A stretch of 51,902 nucleotides of DNA from Candidatus Physcocola equi (GTDB lineage: Bacteria > Bacteroidota > Bacteroidia > Bacteroidales > Paludibacteraceae): contig JAGHUM010000020.1 in assembly GCA_018064855.1 (NCBI GenBank), forward strand, positions 1 through 51,902, in the 5' to 3' direction. Shown here one piece after another: positions 48,849 through 51,902 of this stretch (its first letter is position 1; the number at the start of each line of letters is the position of its first letter). The position numbers and the translations under genes were made by a program. The notes under the pieces are model-generated. The model had not been told where the DNA came from. It was given only the letters and a program-made list of their open reading frames with translations, and did no database searches.

Positions 48849-49025
48849 ATGAGTTATCCAGAAGATAATTTTTATTTATTCCAAAATGGCAAAGAACCTG
48901 AAGAAATAGATAGATACATAAATTTGGAAAGTTGGATAGAAAGAGGAACTTTTATGCCACTGGAGATGCCGGTTATAAAATTAGAAGTTCCAGAACCAGC
49001 TCCCTTAATACAAATCGAAAATTAA
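48849..49025 (+). CDS. Short hypothetical protein (58 aa), possibly a frameshift remnant
   Basis: The ATG at 48849 gives MSYPEDNFYLFQNGKEPEEI with a Pro/Glu-rich end (IKLEVPEPAPLIQIEN). A second small frame with an ATG at 48797 (MKYFFFDNESFLDFEILDEL) ends inside it, one base out of phase. Joining the two would give a single protein of about 75 residues, so this may be one gene broken by a +1 shift between about 48834 and 48866, or two chance frames. The next gene starts seven bases after the stop. Low certainty. Confidence 0.4.
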   Translation: MSYPEDNFYLFQNGKEPEEIDRYINLESWIERGTFMPLEMPVIKLEVPEPAPLIQIEN

Positions 49026-49032
49026 TATCAGA

Positions 49033-49728
49033 ATGAATAATATAATAAGATTATTAGGAATTTTAATTCTGTTTTTCTTTATTTCCTGTTCAACAAATGA
49101 ACAGAAACCAGATGGGCATATTACATCTTCACGCATTGAGGATGACGAAACAAAGACTTCTCATGAACAAGATTTGATACCTGGTCATAGTGGAGAGCTT
49201 GATTCTAGTTTGTTTAAAATTTTTAAAAACATACCTTATGTTAATCTAAAAAAAAGGTTTCAACAAGTGGAGACATCAAGTATTATTGCGAAAAGAGAAA
49301 AATGGCGTATTCCTAACGAATCGGGTAATTTGTTTTCTGTAAATTGGCCTGATACAAGCATGATCCAGTTTTCAAGAAGAGGTTGCGTAAATGAAGCAAT
49401 AGTGTTTAATCCAACAAAAGGGTGGAAACAACCAGAAAAGGACGAACTCCTTCAACTGTCTATTGTCAGTCATGATATAGGAGTCGGACTTTTTTTTAAC
49501 GGTCAAAAAAAGTATTCTTTGCCTCTTTCTGATTTTCAGAAATTTAATGATACCATTTTTTTCAAGCGGGATGGTCTGGGTACGTTATTAATTCTAGGAT
49601 TTAGCAAAGAAGATGTTTTAAAATATTTTCGTATTGGAAGTTACGATCAAGATTGGTTAGATGATAATATTGAACAAGAGTTGGATACTTTTCTGTTTGA
49701 TTTTTTAAGGAGAGTGCCTTGCCCTTAG
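49033..49728 (+). CDS. Lipoprotein of unknown function (231 aa)
   Basis: Signal peptide MNNIIRLLGILILFFFISC with a lipobox and Cys19 as lipid site. A polar, probably disordered linker follows (STNEQKPDGHITSSRIEDDE), then a compact domain with VNLKKRFQQVETSSIIAKRE, FSVNWPDTSMIQFSRRGC, VSHDIGVGLFFNGQKKYSLP and a C-terminal DNIEQELDTFLFDFLRRVPC. I recognise no family. It lies in the AT-rich accessory series and is the only gene there with a canonical lipobox. Confidence 0.7.
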   Translation: MNNIIRLLGILILFFFISCSTNEQKPDGHITSSRIEDDETKTSHEQDLIPGHSGELDSSLFKIFKNIPYVNLKKRFQQVETSSIIAKREKWRIPNESGNLFSVNWPDTSMIQFSRRGCVNEAIVFNPTKGWKQPEKDELLQLSIVSHDIGVGLFFNGQKKYSLPLSDFQKFNDTIFFKRDGLGTLLILGFSKEDVLKYFRIGSYDQDWLDDNIEQELDTFLFDFLRRVPCP

Positions 49729-50042
49729 TTATATGAATCTTACGGACTCTGAATGGATTGAGATAGCGAGGAAGACATTGACATGACATAGTGTTTAAAA
49801 GCCTCTTGCGATGGTTGTGTCCAAACGACAAATTTTGAAAACTTAAAAAGCGGCAACCATTTCGGTTGGATATCTTATACGTAAACACCCAACTTTAAAA
49901 AATTATCTAGTTGGATGGTTACAAAACAAAAAATAAGGTGTCTATATACAAGTTGGCTAAAGACCATTGTAAGTTCCAGCTTGTAATATAATTCCCTTAA
50001 CAAATTCTGCGTTATATTTGCTGTTCAAATAGATTTGTGTAT
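49729..50042. other. Gene-free stretch with R27 repeat and a -7 box
   Basis: No convincing frame. It holds the second R27 copy (49952-49978), a TATATTTG -7 box at 50013-50020 for the next gene, and short A/T-rich segments with no strong hairpin. Some of it may be decayed coding sequence but I cannot show this. Confidence 0.4.
49952..49978. repeat. 27 bp repeat R27, copy B
   Basis: GTTGGCTAAAGACCATTGTA and the next seven bases, matching 44183-44209 at 23 of 27 positions, 35 bases before the -7 box of the next gene. Confidence 0.55.
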
Positions 50043-50966
50043 ATGACTAATTTCTCTCAGTTGATATCGCTTCTGTGCTCTCAAAAGGACAATAGTCCTA
50101 AAAAATATCTTAATCTTATTTTTGCGTATTTATTCTGCATGGCGTTGCAATGTTGCGACAGTAAAAGCAATAACCACTTTACTCCGTCGCCCATGCTCTC
50201 ACAACTGGTTGCGGAATTTAATAATTATCTACCGCTCAGTGTTGGGCAAATAGGTCAAATCACCAAAAACGCGATAGAGGGCAATAATGTGGTTCACGAA
50301 GTAGAGCTGAATGAATTTTTGATAGAAGATATTGACCAAAATGTGTTTCAAGAAGAGATGAAAAGTTATGCTGAGGTCTTATTGCGCACAGAAAGTTATT
50401 CCGGAATATTAAGTGAAATGGCAGATAATGGCTATAATTTTATTTTCCGCTTTTGCAAAAAAAACAAACATATCGACATCATTATCTGTAACGATGAGCT
50501 GAAAACAATCAAGGGCAAAGGTTCAGTAAGTAAAAAAGAATCTCTTGATATGGCTTTAGACAATTATATCAATAATTTAAACAAATTGTGTCCACAACAA
50601 GAAGACGAACTGTCAACTCTTGTCGGTTTTGAAAATAAAGAAGATGTCTATATGGTTTATGAGGTTAAAGACACTGAAGATGAACCATTTTTGTCTTTTA
50701 TCAAAACAAATGCCAAAGGCGAGAACAAGGATTTTTTTGAAGGCTTTTTCCTCGATTTGAAGACTGAACAGGTTTCCCCTTTAATAGGTTTGCTTTCTTT
50801 AGTTGCCAATACAAACAAAGGATTTGTGATACTATATAAGGGCACTGGTTCCGGAACCTCGTTCAAGGTGATATGCCCTGCTGCCGATTTGAAGAAATTA
50901 TATCTTCAATACCTCAACGAGCTTACGCCTCTTAATAGCAGCCACACAAGATATATTAGGAAGTAA
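50043..50966 (+). CDS. Probable lipoprotein of unknown function (307 aa)
   Basis: The ATG at 50043 is preferred over a GTG two codons earlier. The N terminus is long for a signal sequence: 22 polar residues, then KYLNLIFAYLFCMALQCCDS, with a likely lipobox ALQCC near residue 39. A shorter start inside is not available. The mature protein is acidic: FNNYLPLSVGQIGQITKNAI, then LRTESYSGILSEMADNGYNF, then GFENKEDVYMVYEVKDTEDE, and a glycine-rich LYKGTGSGTSFKVICPAADL near the end. I recognise no family. It is AT-rich, preceded by a -7 box (50013-50020) and an R27 copy. Confidence 0.65.
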   Translation: MTNFSQLISLLCSQKDNSPKKYLNLIFAYLFCMALQCCDSKSNNHFTPSPMLSQLVAEFNNYLPLSVGQIGQITKNAIEGNNVVHEVELNEFLIEDIDQNVFQEEMKSYAEVLLRTESYSGILSEMADNGYNFIFRFCKKNKHIDIIICNDELKTIKGKGSVSKKESLDMALDNYINNLNKLCPQQEDELSTLVGFENKEDVYMVYEVKDTEDEPFLSFIKTNAKGENKDFFEGFFLDLKTEQVSPLIGLLSLVANTNKGFVILYKGTGSGTSFKVICPAADLKKLYLQYLNELTPLNSSHTRYIRK

Positions 50967-51016
50967 AACAGATGATACTGACTTCAGATCGTATCAATCT
51001 GAATATTAAAATATCT

Positions 51017-51023
51017 AAGGAGG
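51017..51023 (+). promoter_or_regulatory. Canonical Shine-Dalgarno sequence
   Basis: AAGGAGG seven bases before the ATG at 51031. Such perfect sites are rare in Bacteroidota and none of the other starts inspected here has one; it fixes the start of the next gene. Confidence 0.75.
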
Positions 51024-51030
51024 TTGAATA

Positions 51031-51831
51031 ATGAGATTAATGTTTCTTTTTTGTGGTTTCTGCTTCATAGGGTTTATAAATGCTCAAGAAAAACAATATG
51101 ATGATACTTTTTGCCGTATTATCAAAAATTGCGCAGTTAAAGATATAGATGTTGTGCGCTATAATAAGGATAGTGAGCACCAACTGAACAAATATGATAT
51201 TGAGTATGTAGACTTTCAGTACTTCTTATACATGATGGAATACGCTTATAGATATAATGATCAGATGGCTTTTATGTATCTTTATGAATATTTATCTGAT
51301 TTTTTCAAAAATCACAATCTTAAGCCTAATAGTATTGTTTTAGATATTATTCGAGAGTTTCGCAGTAATTATTGTCTTGAGGGTGAAATTCCAAAAGATA
51401 GTATTGAAATGGAATTAAAACATAAAAAGCACGAATTAAAAACAGATAAAAATCAAAATTTTGATTTTTATCCTGTTATATGTGAAGTGTTTTCCTCTGA
51501 GCATGTTGATCATGATAAAACCAGTTTATTGTACGAGACCCTTTATTATAACACAAAAAATATGTCCGGCCCAGGAAACAAAGAATCTCAGTTGTTTTTT
51601 TTGTTATTGGTGTTGGCGGATCAAACGCATGAACCATCCGCATATAAGAAATTGATTGAATCAATATGTTTCTTTTATGTGGGAAACGCTTTAAAAATGA
51701 ATGATAAAATCTTTGCATTTATTGAGTTATTGACTAATCAAATACCAGATAGCATATTGGGTGCCACCCGGAGAGAATATTTAGATTCAATAAGAGAATA
51801 TATTTATAAGGATAGAAACATTTGTAAGTAA
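51031..51831 (+). CDS. Exported protein of unknown function (266 aa)
   Basis: Signal peptide MRLMFLFCGFCFIGFINAQ, cleavage after NAQ. The mature part is almost wholly helical and could be a TPR-like or similar alpha-solenoid (MMEYAYRYNDQMAFMYLYEY, NSIVLDIIREFRS, YKKLIESICFFYVGNALKMN, FAFIELLTNQIPDS). The start is set by a perfect Shine-Dalgarno sequence. It begins 64 bases after the previous stop, so the two may share a transcript. It is AT-rich and an orphan in the visible context. Confidence 0.7.
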   Translation: MRLMFLFCGFCFIGFINAQEKQYDDTFCRIIKNCAVKDIDVVRYNKDSEHQLNKYDIEYVDFQYFLYMMEYAYRYNDQMAFMYLYEYLSDFFKNHNLKPNSIVLDIIREFRSNYCLEGEIPKDSIEMELKHKKHELKTDKNQNFDFYPVICEVFSSEHVDHDKTSLLYETLYYNTKNMSGPGNKESQLFFLLLVLADQTHEPSAYKKLIESICFFYVGNALKMNDKIFAFIELLTNQIPDSILGATRREYLDSIREYIYKDRNICK

Positions 51832-51902
51832 TGTAAGTAAATTATTAAAGTGGCCAGGTAATTGTAAAAAGGGCCTTTATATCAAAAAAAAGGAATAGAC
51901 AT

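Overview
The window comes from a chromosome of a Bacteroidota organism, most likely order Bacteroidales. The evidence is the promoter style (TAnnTTTG -7 boxes, several with a TTTG-like -33 box about 19-20 nt upstream), the near absence of Shine-Dalgarno sequences, many secreted proteins and lipoproteins, and typical Bacteroidales gene families: a DUF4783-type protein beside nadC, YgiQ, a thioester-less alpha-2-macroglobulin, CarboxypepD_reg/FAM171-like lipoproteins, and AAA ATPases with DUF234 or DUF4143 tails. The genus cannot be fixed from what I can see.

Layout. 1-1300: an AT-rich left edge with a cut gene and a HEAT-like gene. 1300-9530: housekeeping and envelope genes, namely nadC with a small exported protein, rlmH, a very large orphan sensor histidine kinase, and the ygiQ-pspC pair. 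9745-17760: one co-directional series of five exported proteins of unknown role, ending in a protein with two transglutaminase-like domains that have both lost the catalytic cysteine. 17787-21689: an outer-membrane channel-like protein, tRNA-Gln, and a lipoprotein GDSL esterase followed by a phosphoethanolamine transferase. 21695-28569 (minus strand): a strawberry-notch-type helicase, an MltF-type murein transglycosylase and an RsmI-like methyltransferase. 29049-30491: a DUF234-type ATPase flanked on both sides by copies of a dispersed repeat. 31137-34900: a small abundant-looking lipoprotein, a double SH3b protein without a signal peptide, and a cls-DUF59-lpxH series, then tRNA-Arg. 35150-44136: two very large exported proteins, a multidomain protein with a zincin-like motif and an alpha-2-macroglobulin. 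44255-51902: an AT-rich accessory region of orphan exported or membrane proteins and a DUF4143 ATPase.

How the parts fit. Envelope biology dominates: lipid A (lpxH, phosphoethanolamine transferase), phospholipid (cls), murein (mltF), surface lipoproteins and protease-related proteins. The most unusual material is a set of dispersed intergenic repeats not explained by any gene. The main family is a 160-175 bp element with imperfect terminal inverted repeats that appears able to fold end to end. It has four near-complete copies, two end fragments and a 46 bp miniature. Two of its copies bracket one AAA ATPase gene and a third lies directly upstream of the other. Further repeats (a 55 bp unit and a 36 bp hairpin) link the two AT-rich ends. 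The best candidates for something undescribed are this repeat family with its ATPase association, and the five-gene exported cluster with the inactive transglutaminase pair.
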